Shown: positions 35,263 through 46,736 of the stretch, in pieces
How the letters are laid out: each line of letters starts with the position of its first letter
How positions within the stretch are numbered: position 1 is the stretch's first letter
NCBI GenBank assembly: GCA_963920635.1
Contig: OY987298.1
Span: 57,701,949-57,765,948, forward strand
Source of the DNA: Pseudeuparius sepicola
Taxonomy: Eukaryota > Arthropoda > Insecta > Coleoptera > Anthribidae
Direction of reading: 5' to 3'
DNA: 64,000 nt
Notes under the pieces: model-generated
What the model was told of the DNA's origin: nothing
Databases searched by the model: none
Seen by the model: only the letters and a program-made list of their open reading frames with translations
Made by a program: the position numbers and the translations under genes

Positions 35263-36513
35263 TATATTTCTAATTTGGATCCTTTGAGTCCCAAGAATGT
35301 CAAGATATCTTTTACCTTCATGTCGACATCTACTATGTGAGGTTTCAACAAATTCGATTGCATTTTTACGTACTGACTTGCCGCACTGTGATATACAAAA
35401 AAAACATATTATTATAAGGTAATTCTGATTCATATTATTTTAAACTTTAATAATTACCATTAAGTAGAAAATTCACCACGTCTAAATTGGTCTACTAAAT
35501 AGGTATAGTCTTCACCATTAATGTTTTTTATACTGATATGACATCTATTAAATTCAGATGCCTTTATTATTTTAAAATAAACCTTTAATTTATTAAAATA
35601 AACTCTTCAAAGGGATAACAAATTAATAATAAATAATAAAAACTTGCTTTGATATTAAAATGATATATTTGGTTATTATAAACAGTCGACAAACGCCATG
35701 AATTTCATCAGTGAAAAGAGGGAGCATTAACTCACTCTAAATGTCAATGTTTAAGGACATCATGTAGGACTACTTCATGACGTCAGGCATTATAACCAGA
35801 GCCCCGTGAACGATGAACGTAAACACCCGTCCATCGCGTGAAATCGGTTCATATTATCTAGTTTGATGGAGCTTATGTGGTAAACGGTTAGGTCAAATTA
35901 TATATCGTTAGATTAGGAATTAAAAAAGGAATCCTATAGTGGTTAAATGAAATGTGTAAGTTGTAAAATTCAGAAAATCACTTTCATTTCCACTAAAACC
36001 AGAAGTTATATAAAAAACTGAATATTCCAAATCCCGATACTTTTATCTAAATTATTATCCAGAAATTTTTTTGGCACTAGTTGTATTATAAGTGACAATT
36101 TCCCAAAACCATTTCCTGAAAAACGCCTTGGTTTTTTATTGAACCATTACCATGGCAATGCGATTTTTTTTTCATCTGGTTGCCGAGCTATGATTACACT
36201 TAAAATCCCATTGTGGCATTATCTTCTAGATTTTTAATTTTATTTAGGTGTGAAATGTTCTTACCAAATCCCCTTGTGATTGAACTTATGTTGTGAGTAT
36301 GTACTTTCAGAAAATTATCGTCTGGGGTAATTTTCATAATATTCCAGTAATATTTCAAACAGTGAGGATTATAATTGAAATTTTTGAAAGCACTAACTTG
36401 TGCTTTCTGTCAAAAATCGAAAGCTCTTAGAAGCACTATGGTGTGCAGGGTGATCATTTTTAGATGCCCAGCCTCTGTTGGTGGAAAACTGTCAAAGATA
36501 TGGAGATATTATA

Positions 36514-36880
36514 TATGGGAGATGATAAAGGGTGTATAAAGAAATAAATGGGCGCATTTAGCGGTTTGAAGATCTTTCAAACAAATAAAGGGTGGGGCGA
36601 ATATCCCCAAAAATAAAATCATTGAAAAAGCTATATCATTTGTGATAACAAAAATTAATGTTTTAGTGTGTTTTAGAAGAATAACATTTTAACGGAAAAG
36701 AATAAAAAAATTGCCTTAATGAAAAATGTTCCGAAAAATTAGGGCTTTCAAACAATGTAACACAAGTGGTATGTCGGTGAGAAAAAAATATGTCTTGGCG
36801 TCGCGACACCTAGCGTCATATCTGCAGAGTCGCTAAATGGGCCAATTTATTTCTTTATACACCCTTTATCATCTCCCATA
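36514..36880. mobile_element. Small inverted-repeat element G
   Basis: atgggagatgataaagggtg and tataaagaaataaatggg at the left pair with cccaatttatttctttata and caccctttatcatctcccat at the right. It abuts element E copy 2. The segment ggcgtcgcgacacctagcgtca inside is similar to sequence near 795-815. Confidence 0.7.
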
Positions 36881-36882
36881 TA

Positions 36883-37704
36883 CAGGATGATTTTTTTAAG
36901 GTCTACCTAAATTTTTCTCGCTTATTTTGCGCCCTACAAAAAAAGCGTAAGAAACAAAAATGTTGCAATTTTGGACAGCTAAGTGGTGCTGCAAAAGAAA
37001 TCGGCATCCATGGCCAACTTATCGCGCAATATTAAAAAAACCTCAAATTGAGCAACATTAATAATAGCCGCGGAATGTTTATTTTAAGAGACAGATGAAA
37101 ACTTTTATATTGAAAATTGATGGCACTGAGAAGCTTTATCCATCCACGTAGTCAGATAGTTTCAGCAAATTACACAGGGTCTTCGGCTCTCTTGAGACCA
37201 TGAAAATTTTTGTCGATTCTAAGTTTTCTTAGTACAGTGCGAAAAGTTGGGCATGGAGGCCCATTCCTTTTTTAAAGTCGCCTCGCTGACCAAAATTGCC
37301 ATACTTTGTTTTCTTACGTATTTTCTGTGCGGCCTAAAATAAGCGAGAAAATCGCTTAATAAGAAATAAACAAAAAAATTTTTATAGCCTCAAGAGAGCC
37401 GAAGACCCTGTGTAATTTGCTGAAACTATCTGACTACGTGGATGGATAAAGCTTCTCAGTGCCATCAATTTTCAATATAAAAGTTTTCCTCTGTCTCTTA
37501 AAATAAACATTCCATGGCTATTAATAGTTTTGCGCAATTTGAGGTTTTTTTAATATTGCGCGACAAGTTGGCCATGGATGCCGATTTCTTTTGCAGCACC
37601 ACTTAGCTGTCAGAAATTGCAACATTTTTGTTTCTTACTCTTTTTTTTGTACGGCATAAAATAAGTGAGAAAATGGCGGTGGTAGACCTAAAAAAATCAT
37701 CCTG
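36883..37704. mobile_element. E-family foldback, copy 2, TA target
   Basis: TA-CAGGATGATTTTTTTAAGGT at the left; ACCTAAAAAAATCATCCTG-TA at the right. The halves pair over most of their length (ctcgcttattttgcgcc, aatcggcatccatggcc, aagctttatccatccacgta). Related to 11419-12135. Non-coding. Confidence 0.85.
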
Positions 37705-37774
37705 TATATATATCTCCATATCTTTGACCGTTTTCCTCCAACAGAGGCTGGGCATCTAAAAATGATCACCCTGT

Positions 37775-38505
37775 ACATTGAAGGACAAATAAACTGTAGA
37801 GATTTTAGAAACTATTCTAAATTCTAACCTAAACATTCAAAGGTCTGAGGGTTTAAAAAAAGGTTTTTTACTACTAACCTGAGAAATCACCATTATTTAC
37901 CTCATTCTTTTAATGAGAAGTAATATTTCTCTCCCTAGGTAAATAATGACAATAAAAAAATACCTAGGTAAATAATGAAAAATTTTCTATATGACATTTA
38001 AAAATTAGTTTCATTTTATCAGCTTGACAACTGAACTCCCAGACTAAATCTAATCAAATATGTAAAATATGGCAATATTTCAATGTTAGTAGTAAAAAAT
38101 TCTATATACACTTCGGTTAAGAAGGCCATTATTTACGTAGCATATTATATCCTTCGGCGCTACGCTCCTCAGGATATAAAAATGCTCGGTAAATAATGGC
38201 TCACTTCTCAACCTAAGTGTATAATATACTATTTTAAAATATAAAATTTAAAGAAATTACAAGTTTGGATTTTTTTACTGGTGAGGAAAACCAAACCTGG
38301 GAAAGATAAGAAATATTGCATTCTCCTTAGAGTACGAACCCAGTACATGTTTTGATTGATTATTATAATTAATAAGTTGCGGAAGAAATTATTATGAAAT
38401 TGGCAATTAAATCTACAGGACTGTTTTAGTAACTATGAAGCTGCTAAGTAATGTTGCTGTTTTACTATTGCATTTGTAACTTTTACTATTATTGTGATTT
38501 ATATA
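37775..38505. repeat. Intron 2 segment with iterated cattatttac / gtaaataatg motif
   Basis: The motif gtaaataatg or its complement occurs near 37893, 37943, 37970, 38133 and 38190. A hairpin at about 38105-38228 has cacttcggttaagaaggcc / ctcacttctcaacctaagtg arms. No coding sequence. Confidence 0.55.
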
Positions 38506-39911
38506 TAGGGTGTCCCAGAGTCAGTAGTCCAAACGAAACCTGTGGATAGTGGACATTATTAGGATTGCCTTGAACCCTATAAAGGGTGGCTACCTACGAA
38601 AACTTGCCAAAAATAAAAAAAAAACAATTTTTAAACCTATAACTTTTTTATTTCTAGAGGTACACAAAAATATTTAACCTAAAAATTTCCAAAAACTGTC
38701 AGAATCTAAATATTAAATCAGTTTTGAAATTTTCGATATTACGAAATTTGGGTTTTCTTAAAATCAAAAATCAAATTAAATTTAATGACGTATTTTTTAT
38801 AAAGCGAAATTTCCCATTCAATTTGACATGTCACACTTGCCAACTTGTTCTGTATTTACTATAAAAAAAATTATTGGTAAAATTTGTGATTGGCATAAGA
38901 TATAGTTATCCGTGGAAATAAATAATAAATAAATAACTAATACAGAATTGTTATTCTAAATAATAAAAAAGTACTAAACTCGTAGACATTATTTTATTTT
39001 GTTTTCAATTAAACATGACAAAATATTGTACTATTACAATAAATGCTCAGTGAACACCTACTTTTCACAACAATCAACACCACATTCTACGATATTTTTC
39101 ATCTTTTCACCTTTAACATGTCAGCTGCTGTTTACTTCAAGTATTTTGACTTATTAATATTACAAATTTTTTGGAGCTGTTGAGTAAACTTTTCTGTTCA
39201 GGTCATATGAAAAATTCCATTAGGGATGTCATTACACAATTGTTTTTACGGGTAACTAGATCTTAGTCAACCACAAATATTACCAATATTGTTTCTTAAT
39301 TTTACGGTAAAATAAAAAGTTATAGTGATTTGAAAATTTTTTTTTCGATTTTTATTCATAGTTTTTATATGTGGCCATGGACAGCAACTTTCATTATGCA
39401 AAAGAAGGCCGCCCGGCAGTGCTATCGATCGCATCCACCACCGATTTTTTCTGCCAAAAAAACAGCATAGATATTTTGAGTAAGCCACTTATAAATAGTA
39501 TAGGATTACCAGAAGTTTAATGGTTTAGAGGCTATTTGAACTTTAATGACTTTCGAGAAACTTCATACTTCTCCACACAAAGATCACTTTTGTTAAAACT
39601 CCTGAAAGGATTGGGTTGAAATTTGGTCCAAGCATACTCTGGGGACAGCTATCTGACCCAGTTTAAATTTTTTTATTTCCAATTATTGCAGTTAACAGAT
39701 CTGCAATAACTAAATCAAAAATTGAGTACGCTTGGGCCGAATTTGAACTCAATCGTTTCACTAGTTTTAGCAAAATAGTGATATTTGTGCGGAGAAGTAT
39801 AAAGTTTCGCGAAAATCAAATAACTTCTAAACTGTCAAACTTCAGATAACCCTATATAAGGTTCAAGGTCATTCTAGTGATGTCCACTGCTACTGACTCT
39901 AGGAGACCCTG
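38506..39911. mobile_element. D-family foldback, copy 3, TA target
   Basis: Starts TA-TAGGGTGTCCCAGAGTCAG and ends CTGACTCTAGGAGACCCTG. The left arm (ggtggctacctacgaaaact, gcgaaatttcccattcaatt, ctgtatttactata) pairs with 39250-39440. A second inverted repeat centred near 39690 (ttgaactttaatgac; cacttttgttaaaactcc) lies toward the right end. The interior 39070-39240 matches, in complement, 19850-19990 of copy 1. Confidence 0.75.
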
Positions 39912-40113
39912 TTTAATATCTAAAAATACTGATATTTCAAGTATGTTATCAAATCATAGACAAAACAGATAAATCATATTCACAGATTCAGTGATAATTT
40001 TCAAATTCTGTTTCTTTGATTATTGCAATGGCTAGTATATAAGCCCTTAAATTTTACTTGGGAACATTTCTAATTATATACACTGGAGATATAATATTTT
40101 ATATTTTCTTTAG

Positions 40114-40265
40114 GAAAATGGATGATATCACCAAAATTTTCCCAACTGCCCTTGGGCTAGATGAGGACCTGGGCAATGTTGGATGGACACTAGATTCGAT
40201 AGACAAAAATTTTTCTGGTTCCATAGAGTTCTCGGAGTACTATGCAGATATGCACAAAAAACAAT
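40114..40265 (+). CDS. Exon 3 (visible) of the unrecognised + strand gene
   Basis: Acceptor atattttctttag; donor AAACAAT|gtacgt. It enters in phase 2 and leaves in phase 1, coding KMDDITKIFPTALGLDEDLG.. to ..EFSEYYADMHKKQ, 50 full codons. The segment is acidic with regularly spaced aromatic and aliphatic residues (IFPTALGLDEDL; VGWTLDSIDKNF), the sort of pattern found in acidic activation or docking motifs, but I recognise no family. The open frame extends past the donor without conservation-like sequence, which supports the splice. Confidence 0.85.
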
Positions 40266-40734
40266 GTACGTATTGTTTATTGTATATAACGAGAGACTGT
40301 GGTGTTATCGGAAAGTTTTTTGAAGTCGCCATTTGTCCGGAATAAATGAGTGTGAAAATGGGTTTTTACTTATTTAATGCAAAAACTCTCACACTGAAGC
40401 GCATTCTTGCTTTACGTTCACAGGGTCCGGGGTTGAAGCCCGACATGCATCAGTTGATTATTGTTTTTATTAGCATTGCATGTAGGAATTCAAGAGATGG
40501 AGATGCATTTATTGTATGTCTGTAAATTATATCTAAAGAAGTATATAGACCACTTCTTAAGCTCATAAAACACCAGTAAATGTTAGTGACAAAACAAAAT
40601 CTACAAAACAATTGCGATAAAATGTCAGCTGTGTTTTATCACTGAAAATAGACTAATTGATCGAAAAATTATAAAACGAAAGTTTTTATTGGTTTCTTTT
40701 TGATGAGCTTTGATTTGTTTGCTATTTGTTTCAG
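40266..40734 (+). other. Intron 3 (469 bp)
   Basis: Starts gtacgt and ends gctatttgtttcag. A ggggttgaagcccgac segment near 40430 is T-arm-like but has no cloverleaf. It is the only one of the four visible introns without a transposon. Confidence 0.75.
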
Positions 40735-41663
40735 ATGAAACTGGTCATCTTACACCTACATCAACCACTTTGGAGTCAGATTCTAATATTAAAGAAGTAC
40801 ATGCATGTTCGTCTCAAATAGATATTGTCCACTATGAAACTGACGAAGATGAAAATAATGATACTTTAACCAGTACCAGTGGGAAACCATTAATAAACAC
40901 AATTTTCAAAAAATACAGTTCTGTAGATAATAACTCCTCGAACACCCAAGGATGTGAGACCCCTAAAATAATGTCGCCTTATGATTCAAACATTATGGTA
41001 TTGACAAATACCTTGAATCCTAGCTGCAGTAGTTGTGAAGGCTACTCTCTGAACCATGTAGAAAATTCCAAAAGGGTACAAAGTGGAAACTGGAAGACTG
41101 AGGGGGAAGATGATAAAACTCTCAACAATATTTTAAAAGATTTTCATTCTCCTGACAAAGATATTCCTTCAGTAAACGTTAAGACTTTAAGTTCAGATAA
41201 ATGGACAATCAGTAAGGAAAAATTTTTAGATTTCAAAGCTATAAGCATCGACAAACCAGAACCTGTTGATTTAGAAAAGAATATAAATAATGGAGCAATA
41301 AAAAAAATGGAAAAAGGAAGTGACATAAGTTTTCTAAAACCTTATTCTGGTGCAGTTGTCATAAAAGAATGTTATATAGAACCACCGAGAATATCCAGAG
41401 TGTCAAAAAGTTTTCATGGTAAGTCACCCACAAGCGGTAGCTACCTGAATATTGTGAGTGCACCCAGAAGGGCAAGCGAGGATGTGTTGCAGACCAGCAG
41501 AAATGTAGCTTCAACGATGAAACATGATTTTGATGTTAAATCAAAAGGTAGTGACGAAAGATGCAAGAATAGGCCACAGTTTGTAACTCAGCTTTCTCAG
41601 CCGTGTGGTAGCAGTTTAAAGACAGCAGTGTGGCAACCGAGAAAGACATCACTAACCGAAGGT
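40735..41663 (+). CDS. Exon 4 (visible, 929 nt) of the unrecognised + strand gene
   Basis: Acceptor gctatttgtttcag; donor ACCGAAGGT|gtaagta, a near-perfect consensus. It enters in phase 1 (T+AT = Tyr) and leaves in phase 0, with 309 full codons. The product is hydrophilic and low in complexity: an acidic patch (YETDEDENND), clustered Ser/Thr with SP sites, basic stretches (APRRASEDV; WQPRKTSLTEG). No domain fold, signal peptide or membrane segment is visible. If the intron were retained, the frame would run ten codons more to TGA at 41694, a possible short isoform ending NSKAT. The RRAS and RKTS sites look like basophilic kinase targets. Confidence 0.88.
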
Positions 41664-43344
41664 GTAAGTAAAGTTGATAATAGTAAGGCTACTTGACAAT
41701 TTTGTAAAAGTAGCTTGAAGCTATAGTATTTTGTCAGATGAGTACGTTTGAAATCACGTCCGAGGGCTATAAATCCATTTGAATCCGTTGTTTGTTGAAT
41801 GGATTTTGGTATAATTACTCCAAAATCAAAAAAATGGTTCAGTTTCCTCTGACCGCATTGACATTTTTTGCTTTGGTTTAAAATATATTTAGGTTTTATT
41901 GCTTAAACACCTCTGCCATCAGTGATTTGGGAATAGGGTGCATTTGACAACATGGTCATTTTAACTTTTGACTAGGCAAGTTCGGTAATATTCTCGCAGA
42001 TGTGAGCAGATTTAAGTCAGCTGGTTTAACATGTGACAGATCGATAGGTTAATCGTCAAGCCAAAACTAGTATAGAAGCACCTTTCCATTTGCATTGTAA
42101 TCAACCAACATATACAATATGACATTAAAACTTTCCTTGTAATAGTGGAATAGCTGGTCAGAATTCGTAAGGGGTGTCGGCAAAAAATATTTTTAGAAAT
42201 AATGGGTAATAATTAACAAAGTAAGAAAAATTACTTGCATTGAGTCTTCCTCTGAACAAGGATTATTTATAAGCACCCTATCAACACAGATAGTATAGAT
42301 TCTGAGGTGCACCTCAAAGTCACAAAAAATTACTATGCGTAAACCAATGTTGCTAAGCCTCTGAACTCAATATGGCCTATAACATCTCTAACTTACCTAT
42401 CGAAGGTACCTCTAACTTACCTATCGAAGGTACCTCTAACTTACCTATATAAGGTTATGTCAGTCCATTAATGATTAATAACACAAACAAGGCACATTTT
42501 GATTATCATAAGTATATTTGAACCAAATAAGTGTCGCAGATAAGCTGTAGCACCACAAACACTAAAAAAACACGTAAAACCACTAAAACACGTAAAAATG
42601 TCATCGATTTCACCATTACAACCAACGTGTATGATTGGTTGCCCGTGTTCATCCATTGACGGTTAGTGGGATTGCTGGCTTGTGTTGCTCGGCGCAACTT
42701 ATATGAAGAAATCATATGTTTCTTTAAATGATATAGAGAAAGTAAATATTATTTTTATGTAAATATTGCTTTGCATGTAACGTATTAACAATCGTAACGT
42801 TTAAAAGGTAGCTCATCGTTATATTTTTCTCTATTCTAATATAATTTTAAATGCTCCAGTGAATTCTATATCAAATGGAGGTGTTGGCAATGAAAGTTTC
42901 ATTTGTATTATTTTTGGTATAAGGGTTAATCAATGAACGCACAGCTAGATATATCCATATGTTTTCAAGACTTTAAGTGTTAGAAGGATTCACCGAGTAT
43001 TCGGCATGCCGAATAAGTGGCCAAATAGTACCCGGCTATTTTTTAGGCATTGCAGTATAATATTCGGCAAGGCCAAATAATGGCATTTAAAAACCCGAAT
43101 ATTTGACTAATTATTTGGCGAGTCAAATCGATTTTTGATAATTTTTTGGACTTAATACCAAAATAATCTAGTACGTGTTTAAAGCCAGACAATATCAAAT
43201 GCCCCTAATACTATATGGCTCTGTAAGATGGTGTACATTATGCTTCTAACTCAGTAACCATTAATGATAGGACTAAATACTCTGTGTCAACAAAAAGAGC
43301 GGGAAAAAATTTACACTGTAAAAAATCTATACTGTAATAGTCTA
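41664..43344. other. Intron 4, first part
   Basis: Non-coding. Contains the 24-bp tandem repeat (42386-42455). At 43000-43130 attcggcatgccgaat and degenerate copies (attcggcaaggcc, aaacccgaatatttgac, atttggcgagtcaaat) form a motif array. Otherwise nothing recognised. Confidence 0.5.
42386..42455. repeat. 24-bp tandem repeat, three units
   Basis: Units start ctctaacttacctatcga; two are identical and the third diverges at cctatataagg. Confidence 0.9.
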
Positions 43345-44641
43345 AGAGCCAGTGTACATGATTTAGTTAAGGCCTATTTTTTGCAAGGATGTTGGGGGGG
43401 GCCATAACCAAATGTCATCCGCAAGGATTAACCCTGACTCCAGTCATAAGGCAGTGGCAGAACGCCCCTCACTGGTGCATCTTTTTATTATTTAGTTAAG
43501 GCTCAAATGTTTTCCAGTGCACCTCTGATGGCCCGCAATTATCGATATAATATTTGCAGAACGATTGGCCAGTCATAAGGGGGTGGCAGATCACCCCCAA
43601 GATGTCATGTGAGCAATGAACTTTTTATTATTTAGTTAAGCTTAATTTTTTAATATGTTGTTATGACAACTATTTTAAGTGTAAATGCCAATTTGCAGAA
43701 CAAAATGGCAGTATTAACACTCTGGCAGAACGATTCGAATGTTCCGTACGCGCGCCTTCATTGCGTACCATCAGTCGCAAAATAACTTTGCAATAATAAG
43801 GGGTACGAAAAAGTGGTCTGAATGTTTTTTGTGGGAAATTTAATTCTCTACATAATAGATCTCTTGACATTTTTTCGAATTTCGCTTATTTTCTGATATA
43901 GTGAAGATAAAAAATAATTTGCAAATATTTTTTATATTCAGGCGCGAATATCTTCAGAACTATACAAAATACGAGCACAGAATTAAGAACCAATAATTGT
44001 GTAGAGAATTGAATTTGAATAAAAAAGGTTTTTTGATATCTTAGTGTATCTCGTTTAGTTTCTGAGATATTGTAAAGAAAAAAGAATTTTCTTTATGAAT
44101 AGAATGTTCGAAAATGACATTTAGCAGAAAAAAACATCTGTGAAATACTGGGCAGGTTCACCACCACCTATAGTGCGCCACGCAGCGGGAAGATTTAACG
44201 GCACTTTTCCGTAGCGGCTATGACTGACACGCAGCGTAAGAAATTTTCCGCGTTGGTGTCATTTTTAAACTAAACCATCTACTGTAACTATAATTTCTTC
44301 ATTTCAAATCACGCACCCGATATGCACAAAATCTAAATAAGATTAAACGCCTGTCAGGCGTTCAGTCAAGAACAATATTCAAGGCTTATTTTTGTATATT
44401 TAGTATCTTATGTTAATGGAATAAAAATGCAAAGAAATATATACCTTGTATTGATTATTCATGCCACAAAAAAAATTGACATTCGCGCCTGAATGTAAAA
44501 ATATTTGCAAATTATTTTTTTATCTTGATCTTAATGAAGCAGAACATACGAATCGTTCTGCCAGAGTGTTAATACCGCCATTTTGTTCTGCAAATTGGCA
44601 TTTACGCTTGAAATAGTTGTCATAACAACATGTTAAAAATA

Positions 44642-46556
44642 TAACGTCGTCGAGCGTGTAATATCTCCAATGTGAAAAAAATCAAATTTTTCAGGAAAGC
44701 CAAAAAACTTGTCATTGTTAAATTATATCATATCTAAAATACTTTAATGCATAGTATATTGTAAAGAAATTAAACAAACTAATTAATTAAGGTGTGATAG
44801 CAGTAGAAGGTAAATAAAGACAAAAAAACTGATTTTTTAGTCACATTGTAGGAATTATATTCTTGTCCAATAGCACGTTGTTGGTATTTTTCAGGCTTGT
44901 AAATAGCAATAATCTAAGAAGACATGTATTTTTTAATCAAAGTTTTATAATGAAAATATACGTTTCACTTATACAAATTATGGAGCTATTGAAAAACAAA
45001 CAAGAATCTCAGAAAATGGCCATGAACCTACGAAGGCCTGGAAGTGACATTCGCCTTTTTTCTATTTCTGCTTCTAAAATTTCGACTTATAAGTCGAAAC
45101 TTTAAAATTTCGAAATATTGACCCAAAATTTCGACTTTATAACTCGACCGTCAATATTTCTACTTATAACTCGAGTCTTTAAAGCTTCGAGTTATAAAGT
45201 CGAAATTTTGGGTCAATATTTCGATTTATAAGTCGAATTTTAAAGTTTCGACTTATAAGTCAAAATTTTATGAGCGGATATAGAAAAAAATGGCGAGTGT
45301 CCCTTCTAGGCCTTCCTATGAACCCATTATCTAGTTCATCTTGTCAAATTGAGCCCGACTTTAAACAGTAATAATTAATCCATTGTAGGTCACTATGGAT
45401 ATTCTTTCTCAGTTTTAAATTATTAATCTATAATAAATGAAGAACGCAGTCTACTTCATAATTTATCCGAACGATCTTATCAGATGTGTGAAAAATTACG
45501 TAAAAGTTGGGCTCCATTTGACATATTTGACAAGATGCGACTCTCTGTATTATGGTCTTCTCTGTGATAGTATGTAACAGGAGGGAGTTCTGGGAATAAT
45601 TTCCACGATTGATGGAAATTAATTCCAACAATATAAGAAATTATTAACGCAAGCAAAACAAATGGTCTCTATTTTTTTATTGGTAGTCCCAAGGGAGAGT
45701 ATCTCGTAGGCGGTGGTATTTGAATGGGGTAATTATTTCATGGCCTGCTATGATTTTTTAAATTAGGAAATTTTCAAGAAACCCCTTCATATATTTCTGA
45801 GGTGTCCAGTATCAAATTTGGACACACTGTATACATGTGATCCAAATGTAACACGGGAACATTCTTTTTATAGATCAAAGTGAAAATTAGATTTTCAAAA
45901 TTGTATTTTAGCGAATCATTACCTACGCCCATGCCTTGCATAAATATTAATATTACTGTTTGTGTTTATTAAAATTATAAATGATTTTTTAAATTATGGT
46001 CAAATAGGTATAAAGCGTGGGCCAACTGGCAAATGAGACAGTACGACAGTACCTATATTCTGTAGGTTCACACAATCACATAATAAGGTAATAAAATTTA
46101 CAAACTATTTAAAACATTCTACATTCTACAAATATTTGGCGCAGTTATTTAAACAATTTTTTTTAAAGCTTTAAAAACTCAAGCACTAAAATTAAATGTA
46201 CCTGACTATCAAAACATTGAGATTATAAATTTTACACGCAGAATAGCTCCGATGTACTGAATTGAAATATCAAAATATATCCAATGTGACAGCCAGGCGT
46301 CACATCGGAGATATTTTTAGAAGGGGTAACATCAACGATGTTACATAAATGCACATAAGAGATGTTTTTGTCTCATTCTGCAGTACCGCGGCACATCAGA
46401 GATGTTAATATCAGGTATGGTAGGGGTAAATAGTATTATTTCACATTGTGGGTATTCTACATAGACGCGCAATGTTAAAATGAACCTAAATGTGTCAAAA
46501 CCCGAATTTGGCCCTATCTGTCACATTGGAGGTATTACACGCTAGACGGCGATAAG
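44642..46556. mobile_element. Inverted-repeat element M with iterated acatc..gatgt motif
   Basis: cgtcgagcgtgtaatatctc at the left pairs with the complementary ctattacacgctagacggcg-type end at the right (tcacattggaggtattacac). The right subterminal 46290-46530 carries repeated ~16-bp units: cacatcggagatatt, aacatcaacgatgttac, gcacataagagatgtt, gcacatcagagatgtt, cacattgtgggtatt. The palindrome array at 45079-45265 is inside. No transposase. Confidence 0.65.
45050..45300. repeat. Palindrome array, tttcgacttataagtcgaaa units
   Basis: Six variants of the 20-bp palindrome lie in ~190 bp (about 45079, 45130, 45158, 45183, 45221, 45246). The whole block is itself an inverted repeat, with flanks ggcctggaagtgacattcgc and its complement near 45290-45311. 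Non-coding. Confidence 0.85.
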
Positions 46557-46736
46557 CTTAACTAAATAATAAAAAGATGCATTTTTTTACCAGTAAGTGG
46601 CGTTCTGCCACCCCCTTATGACTGGAGTCAGGGTTAATCCTCGTGAATGACACTTGGTTATGCCCCCCCCCCCCCCCAACATCCTTGCAAAAAATAGGCC
46701 TCAACTAAATCATCACTGGAACATGTACGCTAGCTC

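Larger units (their letters stand above)
32160..35846. mobile_element. TIR element (W) carrying the pogo transposon
   Basis: ccgatttcacgcgatgg at 32160-32176 is the exact complement of ccatcgcgtgaaatcgg at 35831-35847. It interrupts the deleted mariner copy between gaccata and attatctagtttg. Outside the pogo insertion its own sequence is ~1 kb and non-coding. Superfamily not determined. Confidence 0.6.
31566..36028. mobile_element. Deleted copy of the 4403 mariner family, split by later insertions
   Basis: 31566-31873 matches the left inverted repeat of the 4403 element (ggttaacatgaaattgtcgt against acgttaacataaaatcgtca) joined directly to its right subterminal region (tgtcagttttat, catggctgactta). 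The match resumes at 32140-32158 and 35851-36028 (tctagtttgatggagctt, ggaattaaaaaaggaatcct). The transposase gene is gone, so this was a non-autonomous derivative even before elements X and W landed in it. The outermost ends are degraded. Confidence 0.8.
36447..37773. mobile_element. Foldback element F enclosing G and E copy 2
   Basis: The left arm 36447-36512 (cagggtgatcatttttagat, gcccagcctctgttgg, caaagatatggagatat) is the complement of the right arm 37706-37773, ending CACCCTG-TA. Without its inserts F is only ~135 bp with a TA-rich centre, and both inserted elements sit at that centre. Confidence 0.75.
43345..46736. mobile_element. Large inverted-repeat element L (3.4 kb)
   Basis: ~150-bp ends pair: gatttagttaaggcctattt, gcaaggatgttgggggg, actccagtcataagg and gcatctttttattatttagt on the left, their complements at 46560-46730. 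A partial direct duplication of the left end lies at 43570-43640. A further inverted pair, 43640-43760 against 44525-44650 (ctgcaaattggcatttac-type), lies inside. Contains element M. Confidence 0.7.

Noticed and set aside
42386..42455. CRISPR-like or satellite array
   Set aside because: Three adjoining copies without spacers; a simple local tandem duplication.
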